DNA of 64,000 bases. It comes from Motacilla alba alba. Its lineage: Eukaryota; Chordata; Aves; Passeriformes; Motacillidae. The position numbers and the translations under genes are program-made. The number at the start of each line of letters is the position of its first letter. Position 1 is the stretch's first letter. A model generated the notes under the pieces. The model searched no databases and was not told where the DNA came from. It worked only from the letters and a program-made list of their open reading frames with translations. Below are positions 11,773-24,998 of the stretch, one piece after another. Location of the stretch: the NCBI RefSeq assembly GCF_015832195.1, contig NC_052016.1, forward strand, positions 32,819,129 through 32,883,128. Direction: 5' to 3'.

Positions 11773-14329
11773 CATAACACATCCAAACCAGCTGTTTTCC
11801 AGTCTCAGGTAATCACATCTCAGTTTTGTGGAAGAGGTGCTGGAGGAAACACAGCCTTTCACTTGGATATTACAGAGTGACATTCCTGAGCACCCCGACT
11901 TTGGTGATGCTCAGTCTGGGCCTTGGTAAAACAAGCAAAAGAGTCACAGTGTGCAGGCATCATTCGCCCCTTGGCTTTGAGGCCCCAGCTGTTTGTCAGT
12001 CACTCTCTACCCAGCGCTGCCGCCCTCTTCACTCTGCATTCACAGCAAGGAGTTGTGACAGGGCGAACAGCAGGAGATAAATTGGAGATTGAAGCTGACA
12101 CAAGCTATGTCTCTACAAACCTCAGCAGCCGGGTGTCAGGAGCTCAGCCCACCCTGTGTGCAGGGCCAGCCCCAGGCCAGCAGCAGCCTCACCCAGCAAG
12201 CCTCAGCAGCACAGCACTGCCTCAGCCCACACTTGACACAGCTCTAGCAGAGTCCTCCATGCCTCCACCTGCAACTGCCATGGGACTGACATGCAACTGA
12301 CCATGCTTTTTTCTCCCTAAAACACAGCAGTGAAACTTTTCTAGCATATGGAAGTGAGAACTTGTGGGATGCAAGGGGAGATGCTGGCAGAGCCCTGCTG
12401 CAGGGAGCCAGGAGAGATGTCTGACTCTGTGACATCTGACAGAAATTAAGTCCTGTGACTTATTGGACATGAACTCAAGGCTTCTCAGAGATATTCTCAG
12501 GTGCATCACAGACATCCTGACATAGGATTCGCCTTGAAATAAGATACCACCCAGTGACCCAGGCAGGTAAAGGGATGTGGACTGGTGCCCTTCCTTGATT
12601 TGTGGGCATGGGCACCAATCCTGCAGAGGCCCTGGACTTTGATCCAGCCCTGAGGGGTCTCAGCAGGAGGCAATATTTACCATACCACTTCAGTGCCAGT
12701 TCTACATTGTCCATGGCATGAAATGACTGACATGCTGGCGCACAAAGGTAAAAAAGGACAGATTGATTTATTGATCAGGGAAAGACACAGTCTCCTTGAC
12801 AGAGATGCGCTGTCAAATGATGGCAGGACGTGCTGCTAAAAGCCCTCCAGATTGATTACTTTACCTGCCACCTGATCCTTCATTGCCCCGGGCGTTGGCA
12901 GGTGAAGAGCAAGGAAAGATTTACATGTGGCTGGGAGTCAGAACAGGAAAACACGCAAGAATGAAAGCTCCAGGGGTCTGGCCAGGACACATTGGCCCCG
13001 CTCTCCTCCACCTGCCACAGGGCTGAAAGGTCCCTCAGCCCATGGGGCAGCCAAGGTGGCAGAAAAACCAGTGAAACCTCATTGTGCAGCCAACCGAAAG
13101 TGGCACTGTGGCAGGTAACACCTGCACATCCTGAAATGCTGCCATTTCCCTTCCCCATCTGTTCCCTTCTCTAGGATTAAACCACTCCTGTCTGTATGAT
13201 TATACAGCCTGTGCCTGCCCCGGGGATTGTGGAGAGTGCAGCCAGGCACTTGGCCTGGTACTGCTGTCAAACCCTGCAATGCAGGCACTCAGCCCACTGT
13301 AGGAGGTAATGACACAGCCCACATCCCAGCACGGGACATCAAGCTGGGGCACCCATGGAAATTTGCCACTTCAGCTGCAGCAGGCTGGTGCCAATCCATG
13401 AGAGAGCTCTGTCCTGGGGCTGCTTGCTCTCCTTTGTCGCTGCCTGTGCACCCTGGGGCATCCAGAGTTGCTCTCTCTTAGTGTGGGCTAATGAAAATAA
13501 ACCTAACCTAAGGAGAGAAAAACATTGGAAAAACCATTTTCTTGACCTTCTATGGCCCAATTTACTGGTTTTGCACTGGTTCCCTCTCAAGATACACTCT
13601 TGCTTAAACGGGATCCTCCTCTACTTGATAAGAAGTGTGACTGAGCCTTTCTGTCAGCTTGCTCAGGAGACAGCCTGAGCCACGTTAGGGAGGAGGCAGG
13701 GCCTTATCACAGCAGCAATTCAAGGCAGCCTGTCTGTGACATGACATGAATGCACTACTCAGCATCACATCAAACCCCAAAGTTACTAGGGTGGCCAGGT
13801 CCCAACTTCACTGTACAAACATGTTGAACCAAGCACGTCACAAATTTTTAATGAGCTTGTTTAGAGAGATGTAGCATGAGGTAGGCAGTAGAGGAAAGAC
13901 ATAACAAAGAGTGTCCCTTAAATGATTCAGTGCTGGCCAATTTACCAGGCACAGCATGTTGGGAAAATGCCACTCCAGAGCTGCTCTCATACCTGCTAAA
14001 GGGCTTGATATTCCCAATACATGGCAGCTCTATCTTAATTCTGTGGACAATCTGACCAGCTTTGGCTGCACACCAAATCCAGATGGCTCACCACCTCTCT
14101 TGTGGAAAGTGTAAGTAATACAGCAGACCAACCACAGGAAAAATGGTGATCCCAAAAAGGCAGAGATGTGAGAAGCTAATTTGACTTTTGAACAAGCATC
14201 TAAATTAACATGCTCCCAACAGCCTCTTTTTTGGACTGCAGCAAATGCAATGAATGATTGAAGAATTCCCAACCCAGATACACTGGGAAGGGCAAGAGTA
14301 CAACAGGAAGTGGCATGAGGAGCAGATGT
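11773..14329. other. Non-coding stretch, no gene recognised
   Basis: If the preceding segment is a last exon, this would begin with its 3' untranslated region. The first AATAAA that I notice on the plus strand is near 13,496. Otherwise the sequence is unique and moderately GC-rich (about 12,100-13,500), with no repeat family recognised. Frames of about 100 codons here are Ser/Pro/Cys-rich and look like chance. Confidence 0.5.
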
Positions 14330-15290
14330 GCACTAGACAAGGCAGGATAACATTTTGATGGACACAACTGATGTCATCTATCTTTACTTCTGTAATGCCT
14401 TTGACATGGTTCAGGCCAACATCTCTGTTGATGAATTGGAACAATATGGGTTTGATGGATGAAGTAGTAGATGGATAAGGAATAAGGATGGATGGAATAA
14501 GTTGCACTCAATGGCTTACTGGTCCAAATGGAGTAACAAGTGATGTTCCTCAAGGGGCCATATCAGGCCTGGTACTGTTGGACACCTTATTAATGACTTA
14601 GTGAGGTTGAGTCCACCTCAGACAGTTTATACATGACAGGAAGCTGAGGGACACTATCCACAAGGACCTTGACAGGTTTGTGAAGTGGGTCCGTGAGAGT
14701 CTTATGAAGTTCAACACCACCAAGTATAAGGTCCTGCACCTGCATTGGAGCAGTCCCTAGTATGAATACAGATTGGAGAATGAATTGATTGAGAGCAGCC
14801 CTGTGGAAAAGAATGTGGGAATATGGTGAAAAAAATACTAGATGTGAGCCAGTAATGTTCTTTCCCAGCTCATAAACCCAAATGCATTCTGAGCTGCATC
14901 AAAAAAATGCAACACCAGCAGGGCAGGGGAGGTGATTTTCCCCCTCAACTGTGTTCTCACACTGGAGACTCCAACTGGAGTACTGCAGCCACCTCTGGGT
15001 CCTTAGCACAAAAAGACATGAGCCTGTATGACTGAGTCCAGAGGATGGCCACAAGAAGGGCTGGAGCACCTCTCCTATGAAGAATGGCTGGAAGAATTTG
15101 GTTTGTTTAGCCTGGAAAAGATAAGGCTCCAAGGATACCTTATTGTGGCCTTTCAATATATAAAGGGTGCGTATAGGAAAGATGAAGAGCAACCTTTCAC
15201 CAGGGTCTGTAGTGACAGGACAAGTAACAACAGTTTCAACCTAAATAATGGTCCCATCCAACTCAAACCATTCTGGGACTCTGTGGAGTT
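14330..15290 (+). mobile_element. CR1 LINE fragment (reverse transcriptase part to 3' end), inactivated
   Basis: Read on the plus strand with several frame changes, this encodes a decayed CR1 ORF2. VIYLYFCNAF and a GF(D)G block (about 14,380-14,460) correspond to the YLDF..AFD region of the polymerase. VPQG follows near 14,547, then KDLDRFVKW and KYKVLHL (about 14,665-14,745). The C-terminal block GLEHLSYEEWLEEFGLFSLE (about 15,058-15,117) is followed by LIVAFQYIKGAYRKD and CSDRTS. The sequence then jumps to a short CR1 3' end (CATCCAACTCAAACCATTCTG near 15,255), so the last part of ORF2 and most of the 3' UTR are deleted. CR1 encodes a target-primed retrotransposition enzyme. This copy is 5' truncated, as is usual, and cannot be functional. 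The sense strand agrees with the tail orientation. Confidence 0.9.
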
Positions 15291-17011
15291 CTCTAATCTC
15301 TTATGCTGGAGTTCAGTTTGGCCCTGAGATGTGAGATCATCTCCCAGACCTGGGATTGAGCAAAGCAGCAAAAAGGAATAGTATCAATAAGAAGAATCAT
15401 AATTTTATTTCTTCTTTCACTGGCACTTCTATTCACAGAACCTGAAATCTTTTTAAAGTAGTGTGAGATTAATCTCATTCATCACCTCATCTCATTCCCT
15501 CCACATGTCACAACCCAATTTCACCCTGAGCTCATACATATGTACAGTTGAGCAACAACCAATTTTGTGGAAAAAAGATAGTGATTTGAGTGTTTCTGGT
15601 TTTGGAGGGTACCTGGATATCTGGAAAAGCTGCCGCATCCCAAAGGTAGGCCCCAGGTTTGCAATACAGCATCTCAGCATTTCATGGCATAAAGAGGGAT
15701 GATTTCCTGCCTTGGCCAAAGAAACCAGACCTACAGCTTCTTTCTCAAAAATTTTTGTACTCAAATGCATTTTGGATTCTGCATCCCTTTGACTCTAGAG
15801 CTGGGGAAAGAGAAATCAAAAGAAAGTTGACTAGAAATCTGCCTACGTTCAGAAGAGCAATAGAAGGGGGAAAAATATGGTAAAATTTCCCTGCAACAAA
15901 GTAATGTTTTGCCTGTGAAGGGATTTCCATTGATAATCTTGGAGATGGGAGAACAGGAACACAGGGAGACATCTGTCATCATATTTAATGGTGCTTCTTG
16001 TTGTACAATTTAAATAATTAAAGAAGATTCATCCAAGTAGAAAGAAAGATAGGATTAAGAAAAAAAAAATGAAAATGAAAAAAAAAAGATCTAGGCAGTT
16101 GTGTAACTATTTTCCCCCTGGGCCTGGGAAATGTTTCCACTAAGCAATCCAAGACACTGCTTAAGATTCAAACTATTGCTTGCTAGAGAAAGGGGGGGAG
16201 GGCAGAGGGAGAATACTGCAAAAACATTTGACTACATCTGGTACCCACTCATTATTGTAATAGAGAGAGGAAGGGATAAATCTGACTGCATGTGTGAGGG
16301 CAGCAATTGGTTGTTAGGTTTCAAAGATGCTATTACACCCTGGAGGAGCAGGGACATACACAGGTGACATTCACCAATTTCAATGGGGCGGAGGGAAATC
16401 ACACATTGGAATGAAGTTAATAAGCAATGCAGAGGGCAGGGCCCATGATTGCCAACCTGATTTCTATAATTGGTGTGATTACTACTATTGAAACTTAAAC
16501 ACAACAGCAAATCACTTGCTTAATTGAATTTTCTTTCTATGTGTGGCTGGGAAGGGGGAGGACACAGAGGAGGGTGCAAATTTCTCCTATAGCTGTGTGT
16601 GTCTTCTCAGCCATGAAACAAGCAAAGGGGTCATGGGGTTGGGGGGCAGCCCCAGGGACAGAAGGGGAGATTAGAGGGGCCTAAGGCAAAGCAGGGCAGC
16701 TTTACATGCATGATTTTCATGGAGAATGCTCTGTGTTTCTAAACAGTGCCAACACCTTCACTGCGCTGAAAGTGATGATTTTGCACAGGACTAAGTAAAT
16801 GCCTCACAGCACACCACAAGATGATAAAGCTTCTTACTGGGTCAGGCAAACAGCCATGCTGCATCCAGCACTCCCACTCTCAAACACATCCCCTTCCACC
16901 ATCAGCAAAATCCAGAAAGGAATATCTTTTAGATCAGCCTGTGAGATCTGTTTATTCTATGCAGCATTTTTTTTCCCTAAAAGACATTTGCAACAGCCAG
17001 GAGACTCTCCA
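15291..17011. other. Non-coding stretch, no gene recognised
   Basis: Unique AT-rich sequence with small A-rich runs near 16,060-16,088 and G-rich patches near 16,185-16,200 and 16,530-16,680. No coding or repeat-family signal is recognised. Confidence 0.55.
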
Positions 17012-17148
17012 GAAAAAAAAAAAACAAAAAACAAAAAACAAAAAAAAAAAAAAAAAAACCAAAACCAAAACCAAACAAACAAACAAACCCCCATACAAAC
17101 AAAAACACACAAAAACCACAAAGAAAACAAACAGACAAAAACCAAGCA
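17012..17148. repeat. A-rich low-complexity tract with CAAA/CCAAA units
   Basis: About 137 bases consist almost only of A and C, grading from AAAAAC to CCAAAA to CAAA units. The lysine/asparagine/threonine-rich and, on the other strand, phenylalanine-rich reading frames across it are artefacts of the composition. The tract may be an expanded retroposon poly(A) tail. A T/G-rich tract of the opposite sense lies about 11 kb away, at 28,095-28,233. Confidence 0.9.
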
Positions 17149-19874
17149 AGAACACATTGGCCTTTGCAAGGCCAGAAAAAAACCCATGACCTAAACATAT
17201 GCATTATCTCTGTGTTGTGGCATTCAATCTCTGCTATGTCTTACTTGGAGATTCACACGGGGATGACAGAAAAGCAGAGTTGCTCACGCCCCCTATACTT
17301 GGTCCGGAGAGGACACCACTTGCCTCATTGACTGTTTTCCTGTGATACCTCCTCTGTTTTCAAATGCTATTTGGAACCTGTCATTACAGACAGACTCATC
17401 AGCACCTTCATAATTTGGCAGGCTGAAGAGCAGTGGGTTTTTACTAGGACCAAGCAGTCCCCTGTATTTGCTTGTATTTTGTGCAGGGTGTCCACTTGAG
17501 GGACAGTGTAGATTTAAAATGTGTATTCAGAACTTTTAGGTCACCCTGTGAGGAGGAGTGAGGAGGAGAAAATATCTGCTGAATTGATTAAATTCAGCGC
17601 ACTTGAAGTATTTCTAATTCCCTGGATGAGAAACCCTCAGGTCTGCTCCAGAAAAAAAATAATAGAAACAAACACAACACAAATGAGCAGCAAATTTTGC
17701 TAAGCCCAAGAGGCAATACCACAATACTTTCCTTAGAGGTTTTCATGCATGTATTTTACAGCATGCTACACAAACTGAGAAGCATTGCTTTTTGACAGGG
17801 AACCTGAGATGTGCATAGGTGCAGAACCCAAAACTGCAGGCAGGGCTTCGAGCAACACAACATTCTTCTGACCATACCCAGACCATGGGCATCTGTATAA
17901 CTTACTAAGAGCCAAACTTGATGTACCTGTCTCATGGGAGCCTTATTCATGAGTATGTTAAGTATAGTAAGCAAGAAGAACTTGAGGCATAAACGAAAGC
18001 TTGCAGGGTCTTTCCATGAGTGTTTGGGTGGAATTTTTGGAACTTCCACATCTCCAGCCCTACAAGTTATTGTTTATTTTTCCCTCTAAACTTGCCTTAA
18101 TCTAGCACAGAAAACCAGGGAAGGGGGAGGGACTCTGGGAAAACATGATCCCTGATCCCTTTAATAATACATCTCCCCTACAGCTGCACAAAAATAAAAT
18201 ATTAATTTATCTGATTTGAAACAGAAAGAAGGACGGAGGGGGAAAAATTGACTGGGGCTATGCGATGTTTTCCATCATATATTTATGTTTATGTTCATAC
18301 ATAATGCTTCCATGTATCATCTGTTACCTTCCACTCCTGTATCTGCTTGTCACTCCACATTTCCTTCCTTGAGAAAGGAGACAACAAAAACTGAGCTGTG
18401 GCCAGAGCACTAGTGGTAAAAATTATTTTTTCCCTGAGAGCCTTAGGTTGTATTTTCATGGACTTCATCAGAGTTCTCACCTATCTGATTGTCACATCAA
18501 GCCTTCTTCATGCCCTGAGCTTCTAAGAGGATTGAAAGTGAGGATATATGAGAGTTCTTTGTTACCTAGAGAAGGCATGATGAGTCTTGGAAAATAAGCC
18601 ACTTTCACACCCTCCCAGCTCAAGGAAAAATGTTAATATGTCTTGATGGGATACTAAAGTCTTTATGATGGTATAAAAGCACTAGGAAGAGACATAAGTA
18701 TGAAGCATGTCTTTCAGATCAGATTTGGGAAATGGGCCTCCAGTAATGTTAGCATTTCAGTTGGGAAATGTGCAAATACAGGCCATTTATCATCTTCAGG
18801 TTTTTCACTCTGTCCAAATAGATATCTGTCTAAAATAACATGTTCTAAACCCCAGCACTCTCCACTCCACAGGAGAAAATCTCTGTCATTCTAAAGAGTC
18901 AGCCCAGTTTATCCCCAAGGTTATGGGGAAAAGTACCTATTTTTCTTTATTTATCTCAATTTTGAAATAGGAAAAGAGCCCAAAGGAAGTCCCACTATTA
19001 ACAAATAGGGCAACAAAAAGGTAACAAAACTAATGCAAAAACATTTTTCTTCCCCCAGAGACTTAGCTCTCCTGTATAAAAATTATCAGCCTGCCCATCT
19101 ATTCCCATTGGAGAGAATCCCACTCCAGCTGCACTAGCACTCAACAAATGGCCTGTCAAACAGATGGGCTTTGCAACAAGCTCGTTAGGTCTTTCTTTTT
19201 AAAGACAGCACTACTACATGGCTAAGTTTGGCTTCTGTTTCACCTAGTTTTCAGAAGGGCACATGCATGCAAATATATCTACAGTACAAAAAACCCGCAG
19301 CATTGCTAAAACATCCAGACTGAGAAATCAAGCTTAGAATTCAAGCCATTCCATATGTTAAAGCTGCTCCTGCACCATTGATTCTAGGCCATTGTACATC
19401 CTATTTATCACACGTTATATATGAAATTGTACATTTCATAGGTAAAATAAGAACAGAGAACCTATATATATTCTAGTGTGTGATGAAATCAAGTTAATGT
19501 TGCAGAAAAAAGCCAAGCTCTTGGAATATTCTCAATTCTATCTCAGATTTATATTCTTAATATTACATTACATTGTTACCTTATGCTTCCACCTATATCT
19601 TTGTAGTATCTATCTCTTATCTTTTACCCATTTTATGCATAGTGTCTGCAAAGCCTTACACAGGCACTGAATTTGTATGCACTGTAAGAAATTCAACAGA
19701 GGGTCAATGCTCAATATTTTGACTGTAAACTTGCTGGTTCTGGAACTCTCCTTATTGTGTATTATTAGAGAGCCTGTAACCTGGGTTCCTGACTGATATT
19801 TGGGAACTGTGTTTTCCACAACAGCAATTTTAATCAGTTATAATTGAAACACACTGCTAAGCAGATTCTTAATG
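17149..19874. other. Non-coding stretch, no gene recognised
   Basis: AT-rich unique sequence. A short imperfect palindrome (8 bp arms TATGAAAT/ATTTCATA) lies near 19,420. No exon-like or repeat-family signal is recognised. Confidence 0.55.
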
Positions 19875-19975
19875 ATTTGTAGGATCAGGACTTTAGATCA
19901 CAAGCTTTCTGGGGACAAGAACTGTTCTTTGATATATATTTGTACGCTGCTAATAATGACACCAAGGTTCTAAGT
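19875..19975 (+). mobile_element. Possible ancient LINE 3' tail relic (L2-like)
   Basis: The string AGATCACAAGCTTTCTGGGG, followed by an ACAAGAACTGTTCTTTG block and a TTTGTACGCTGCTAATA block, follows the order of the shared 3' tail of old L2-type LINEs and related tails in reptile genomes. There the pattern is a 'transcribed TTAGAT..TAAGCTCTTTGGGGCAGGGACTG...' segment. Divergence is high and nothing upstream supports the assignment, so this is tentative. Confidence 0.35.
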
Positions 19976-22618
19976 ATCATTACAAGACAAAAGTAAGTTA
20001 GTGCTTCAGCTAGAGACAGGTGACAGACTGAATTTAGAGTCTACTTTTCTTCTTTTTAATGACAAGAAGAAAAAAAGAGTCAAAACAATTTTGCTGCTCC
20101 CATAACCTGAGGCCTTCAGCAGCAGAAGATCTTTATAACTGTACAGTGTTTACCACAATTTTCTATCCCAGTTACTTCAGCCTCTTGATTATCTGCATGC
20201 CAAGGGTGATACTCAAGTTAAGAGTGAAGGTCAGTCTCCATAGAGTGTCCAAGATGTCCAAGAGTAGAGCAGCTGAGCACTTTGGCCTTTAGAACTTGTG
20301 ACTCTCATCATGCACAGCTAATTGCCCTGAGCTTCCAGGGTACATCAGCTGCATACAGAGCAATTTAGTGTCCGTAGGTAACCAGTCCTGGTAGATTCAG
20401 CAGTATAATTCTCCACCTGACTGCATGGCTTAAATAGCCTGGCAGTAGAAGGTCAAGATGTTCACCTGTACATTGCTTTGTTGTCCAAGTCTGCCACTTT
20501 TCCACATACTGGGATGACTCTTTTAATACTTCTGAATAATGAAAATGCCAACATCTTTCTTAATCACAAGTAAGATGTTTGAATTGGGAAGCTGTGCAAG
20601 TCAGGATTCTGACACGCTGCTAGTACTGTGTGTAATTGCAGTAGTGAGCTGTCCTGTGCCATCAGGAAACAGTGACACTCTGCAAGTCACGCCTGGATCT
20701 TCCAGCAGCAAGGCTAAATATCTCAACCAGCCTCACTTTTATTTTACATTCAAGAACACTGCAGACAGAAAGAAGAAAAGAAAAACAATCTCCATGAAAG
20801 AGAGCCAGTGAATCTCTACCTGAACTGAGACACGGGAAAGCAAATGCCCACAACAGAGAGAGAATTTTCTGTCAGAAAAGATGCAGAATGCAGAGAGCTG
20901 GTGGCAAGGAAGACAGATGCTGAAAGCCAACACTAACGGGTGCCTTAAGAAATGTAATGCTGATGGATGGGTAGACAGATGCTAAATATGTAATCTCCTT
21001 GCAGATGGACAGTAACATGCAACAGAAACGCTATCAAGAAGGAAATGCTGCATGTTTGAGCAGATATCTGGAAGCACAGGGAATCAATGAATGGCTGTAT
21101 CTTTGGCTTTTTCCATTTGTGTCATGTTTAGCTTGAAACAGAGACCTGAGTTGAGTTACCCAGTTCATGCTCTCTCTCAGTCATTCCTTTACCACAGACC
21201 TTCCTGTTCATGTCTGATAGTAAGTGCCAAAGAGCATGGATCTGCCAACATTTCCGGATTACCAGGGTGATTCAGGTGAAAAAGAAGAACCAACCATTTC
21301 TGAACCTTCTTGGTCCAAACAAGAGGCAAACCCAAACCTGATTACTTCTACCTTTCATGACTTCCATCCACTCATTCTCAAACACTTCTGCAGTTTTAAG
21401 CCACATAGAGAAGTTGCTGTCTGGCTAATACTGATGGAAATCTCCCAGGAAAGTGTGTTCTCTGATGTTTTCCAGATTCAGGAGATGTCTTGATAAATGC
21501 TGATATTTGGCAGTGTTTCAACCAACTCTGAACTTTGAGGGCAGATGGCAATCACCATGATATTCCTTCAGCCACAGAGAGCTCAGACAAATGAGTGCAA
21601 ACAATCAAGACTCTCTAACACATCTTTTGAAAATATCGCAGATGCTACCAATCCAGTATGCAGCACTTCCTCAGAGCTTTTCCTCTGACACACACAGAAA
21701 CTAGAGGCATGGCAGAGGAAAAGTATGTGCAGCAGCCAGCCTAGCAGAAAGATAAACCAAACAGCAGCTGCAGGACCATTTGTACTTCTGAGAGTTAAAG
21801 TGTGTGGCTCATTGCTATCCACAAGCAAAACTCATCAATGTCATTAGCAAGCACAGCTCTGCTCAGTCAGACTGTGCTCATTCCAGTGGATTTTTCAGTC
21901 ACTTTTCTTGTACGCAATTATGTGGCCAGCAGACCCTAAACTTCCCAGTGTACAAGGCTTTGTCTTGCCATGAAACTTTTTCTGTACATTTTGTGGTGAT
22001 GGGAGCTCAGGATGAGGGCAGCTATGGTCTGTTCTTATCTTGAAGCTAATGACAGATATCAGCCGCTGCTTGCATCAGCTGGTGAATGCCCATGTGTCAG
22101 CAGAGCTGAGTATTCTGGAGCTGCAATTATTTTTAATAAGAGATGGTTTCAAGACCGAGCCCCTGCAGTGGTGGTGCCAGTGTCCTGCAGGATGTGCTAC
22201 CACTGCCCAGTATGGACCATGCCATCAAGTGTCACAGGCCTGGGAAAAAGCACTTCAAAACAGCCAGGGAGCTACTGATATGCTCATGTAACCCTGCTTT
22301 CCTTAATGGGTAGTCTTCTCCAAATGACCCCCTGAGAGCAGGCAGTTTAACTATGCAGCTGATGGAGGCAGAGACTGCTATTAGTTTGGCCAGCAACATG
22401 ATCCCAAAATGTAAGGGAAAAAGATGCAGAAGGATTTGGAAGTTTAGTTCGGGTCTTTCTTTGCCTCTTTGCCTTTTTTCTCCTGGGACATCCCCTGACG
22501 TGGCCTAAGAGAGAGAAGGTGGGTGAACATGATCCTCTGTGGCTGTCCATCTGTCGGAAATGGAAGAAACCTCTTGTAGCCCTTCCCAACTCAGGACATA
22601 AGCAGAATGAGACTGGAG
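19976..22618. other. Non-coding stretch, no gene recognised
   Basis: Unique sequence. Chance frames up to about 90 codons occur on both strands. None shows a splice context or a protein motif that I recognise. Confidence 0.55.
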
Positions 22619-22650
22619 AAAAAAAAAAAAAAACAAAAAAAACCAAAACA
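22619..22650. repeat. A-rich tract
   Basis: About 32 bases of A interrupted by single C or CC, similar in texture to the tract at 17.0 kb. It may be the tail of a decayed retroposon, but no body is recognisable on its 5' side. Confidence 0.8.
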
Positions 22651-22879
22651 CCTCCTGAAGACATAAGACAATGACTGAGGAAAATATTAGTTACAGGAAA
22701 AAAATAGTGGAGAAATGCAGGAGAAAACTAAGGATCAGAAAATGCAGAACTAGCTGTGTGATAAGAATATTGGCAGACACAACAGTAAAGACAACACTTG
22801 TTTTTCCAGTTATTTTAAAGACTGCAGACTCTAGTGTGTGGGCTTAATAAGTCTTTCAAACAATCTTAAACCATTCATT

Positions 22880-23035
22880 TCTCTTATTTTCCTGCTTCTT
22901 TCTCTATCCCTTTCCTCCTTCTGTAGGTTTTGGAGCCTTTTTAAATGTTATTTTTATTTCTGGGTTTTTTAATGAATCTTTTTCTTCCTCCTTCTCCCTT
23001 ACACAACACTTTTCCCCTTTTTTTCCAAGCAAATG
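22880..23035. repeat. Pyrimidine-rich tract
   Basis: About 155 bases are dominated by T and C (CTTCTTTCTCTATCCC, TTCTTCCTCCTTCTCC and similar strings). It includes a plus-strand acceptor-like CTTCTGTAG at 22,918-22,926 without a following exon. Long pyrimidine tracts of this kind can bind polypyrimidine-tract proteins when transcribed. There is no other sign of function. Confidence 0.7.
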
Positions 23036-23904
23036 CTGCCCATTGTCTCACCCTCCCTGCCCATCAGAGGGATACTTGTAGGAAGGCTGGGGAACATGTC
23101 TGATCTGAACTTGTCCGAGGAAATTTGATAAATGTCACAAGAAAGAAAGACGATAGAAATTTAAGAGGTTTCTCTTTCCCTCTTTTCAGTAACTGTGCCT
23201 GAGGAGCCAGAGACCCCCACTGCAGAGCTGACAAGCTAACAGAGCTGAGAAACGAACTGTCACTGTTTGGATGGGAGAAACTGCAAATAACAGTGCTAGT
23301 GACTCAGAAACTCAGCAGTGATGCTACCGAATTCTAAGAGGGACATGCTAGGTACAGCTTTGAAGAGTTCCCTCCATGAGCTACCAACCCCTACGCTATG
23401 TTTTAAAAAAGTGACAGGCAATTGATAAAGCTCATTTCACCTGAGTAGGTCTTTGGGTTTGCCTGCATGGGAAAGTTTTACCACTCACATTTAAGGTGAG
23501 AATTTGAGAAGATATTCCTGCAGTCATTAACCCCATGGTGTAACTCATCCTCCTTCCCAAGCAGCATTGTCCACCTGAGCTCCTCCTGAGCAGCTTTCCC
23601 AATAGGCTGGGTAACCGCAATCCATCACCGCAACGACAGCCACTAAAATCCACATCTCTCATTACAGCTGCCCACACGGACTAACCCTTGGGCTCTAAGG
23701 TCACTCTCAACACCAACCCAAGAAAAGAAATTTGCCAGTGTCATGGATGTGATGTACTCCCTCTGCTGTACATTGCACTTGTACACAACCTATCCAGCCA
23801 CTTCTGGTGGAGGCAGAGGCAGCTGTATGTTGGTTTAGCTGATGTGGTGGGAGGAAATTCTCACTCTGTTAAACACCTGTTAAATTCTGTCGCAGAGGAG
23901 GCTG
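23036..23904. other. Non-coding stretch, no gene recognised
   Basis: A good plus-strand acceptor-like sequence (pyrimidines then TTTTCAG) ends at 23,189. No matching donor or convincing frame follows within a normal exon length. Nothing else is recognised. Confidence 0.5.
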
Positions 23905-23995
23905 CACTTCGGTACCGGTACAAATGTCACGCACGTCTGCTGTAAGGAACTTTGGGATCAATGAAATGAAATGAGCTACTGAAATATATGCTAAT
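23905..23995 (+). mobile_element. Possible ancient SINE/LINE tail relic
   Basis: The block GTAAGGAACTTTGGGATC, followed by ATGAAATGAAATGAGCTACTG and an AT-rich end, follows the plan of an old amniote interspersed-repeat tail. That tail reads 'GTAAAGCACTTTGGGATCCTT..GGATGAAAGGCGCTATATAAATG'. Only the terminal part is recognisable. The adjacent CpG-bearing GGTACCGGTAC string at 23,911-23,921 may belong to it. Confidence 0.35.
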
Positions 23996-24564
23996 ATTCC
24001 AACTAGATACATAAACCAGAAGACTGGGTGGTTTGAAATGTGGTTTATGAATATGCAACACTCAATTTAAAATAATTGTGCAGTTCAACAAATACAAAAA
24101 GGGAAAATTTGGGGACAGACTCTGTTTGGTAGTCTTGTTTAATTGGCTATAATTTCTACTTCACAGCAGTATGGATTTTAAAATGTGTCATAACCAGAGT
24201 TGGGAAAGTTATAGAATCTGTATTACAGGAAAATTTTCCCAGCTAAAACATGGTTGCTCTCACTATCAAAACCCCCTCTCTTTTGCATTTGCTTTCTGCA
24301 CTCACGTTCAGCAGTTGGGAGCTGTTCCCATTAAATGCTGGCACAAAGCCATTTCCAGCTTGCCAACCCACATAATGGTAAAGGGCAGAGAACAAAGAAG
24401 AAGCTCAAACATATGCAGACATTCGCATCGGAAGTTGTACTTTATATTGCACCAGACACCGCTGGTCACAGCAAAAACAAAGAGCTCCCAAAATCTCCTG
24501 CTGCAGCTCTGGTTCCAAAGCAATCAGAGAAGTCAGTTGCATACACCTAACTGTGGAAAATGTT

Positions 24565-24592
24565 TGCATGCCCAGATGTAACTGGGCATGCA
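24565..24592. repeat. Perfect inverted repeat, 11 bp arms, 6 nt loop
   Basis: The left arm TGCATGCCCAG (24,565-24,575) is followed by the loop ATGTAA and the exact complement CTGGGCATGCA (24,582-24,592). It is GC-rich enough to be a stable short stem if transcribed. Confidence 0.9.
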
Positions 24593-24902
24593 CAAGCTAC
24601 CTCTAAACTCCCACACAGCCAAAGAGATGCAGAGATGCTCAAATTTCCTAGGAGTGATACTTGGGCACAAGCCTGGGAGAGGAAAAACCTTTAAGCAAGA
24701 TCCAAACAGTCTTATGTTTTTCTGTGTTCTATTTTCATAAATTTATTCCTCTTCCAAAGAGAGTGAAAACCACTGGTTTCTTCATAACACCCCTCTGGCT
24801 ACAGGAAATATCCTCAGCAAATAATGAAAACAAGGGAAGAGAGTCTGATCTACCACAGCAAGATTCAATAGCAAACCTCTGATACTTTCACCTCAACTGA
24901 CT

Positions 24903-24998
24903 AAAAAAACCAAAAAAAGAAAACAAAACAAATCAAAAACAGAAACAAAACCAAAAACTTAAAAAGGAGGGGAAAAAAACCAGGGAGAAAGAAAGAGC
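24903..24998. repeat. A-rich low-complexity tract
   Basis: About 95 bases of A-runs broken by C, G or T (AAAAACCAAAAAAAG, AAACAAAAC, GGGGAAAAAAACC). It is another A-rich tract of the same texture as those at 17.0 and 22.6 kb. Confidence 0.8.

Noticed and set aside
14205..14507. 100-codon minus-strand frame
   Set aside because: It overlaps the start of the plus-strand CR1 element and is its antisense shadow.
16799..17194. 131- and 122-codon lysine-rich frames
   Set aside because: They are translations of the A/C-rich low-complexity tract.
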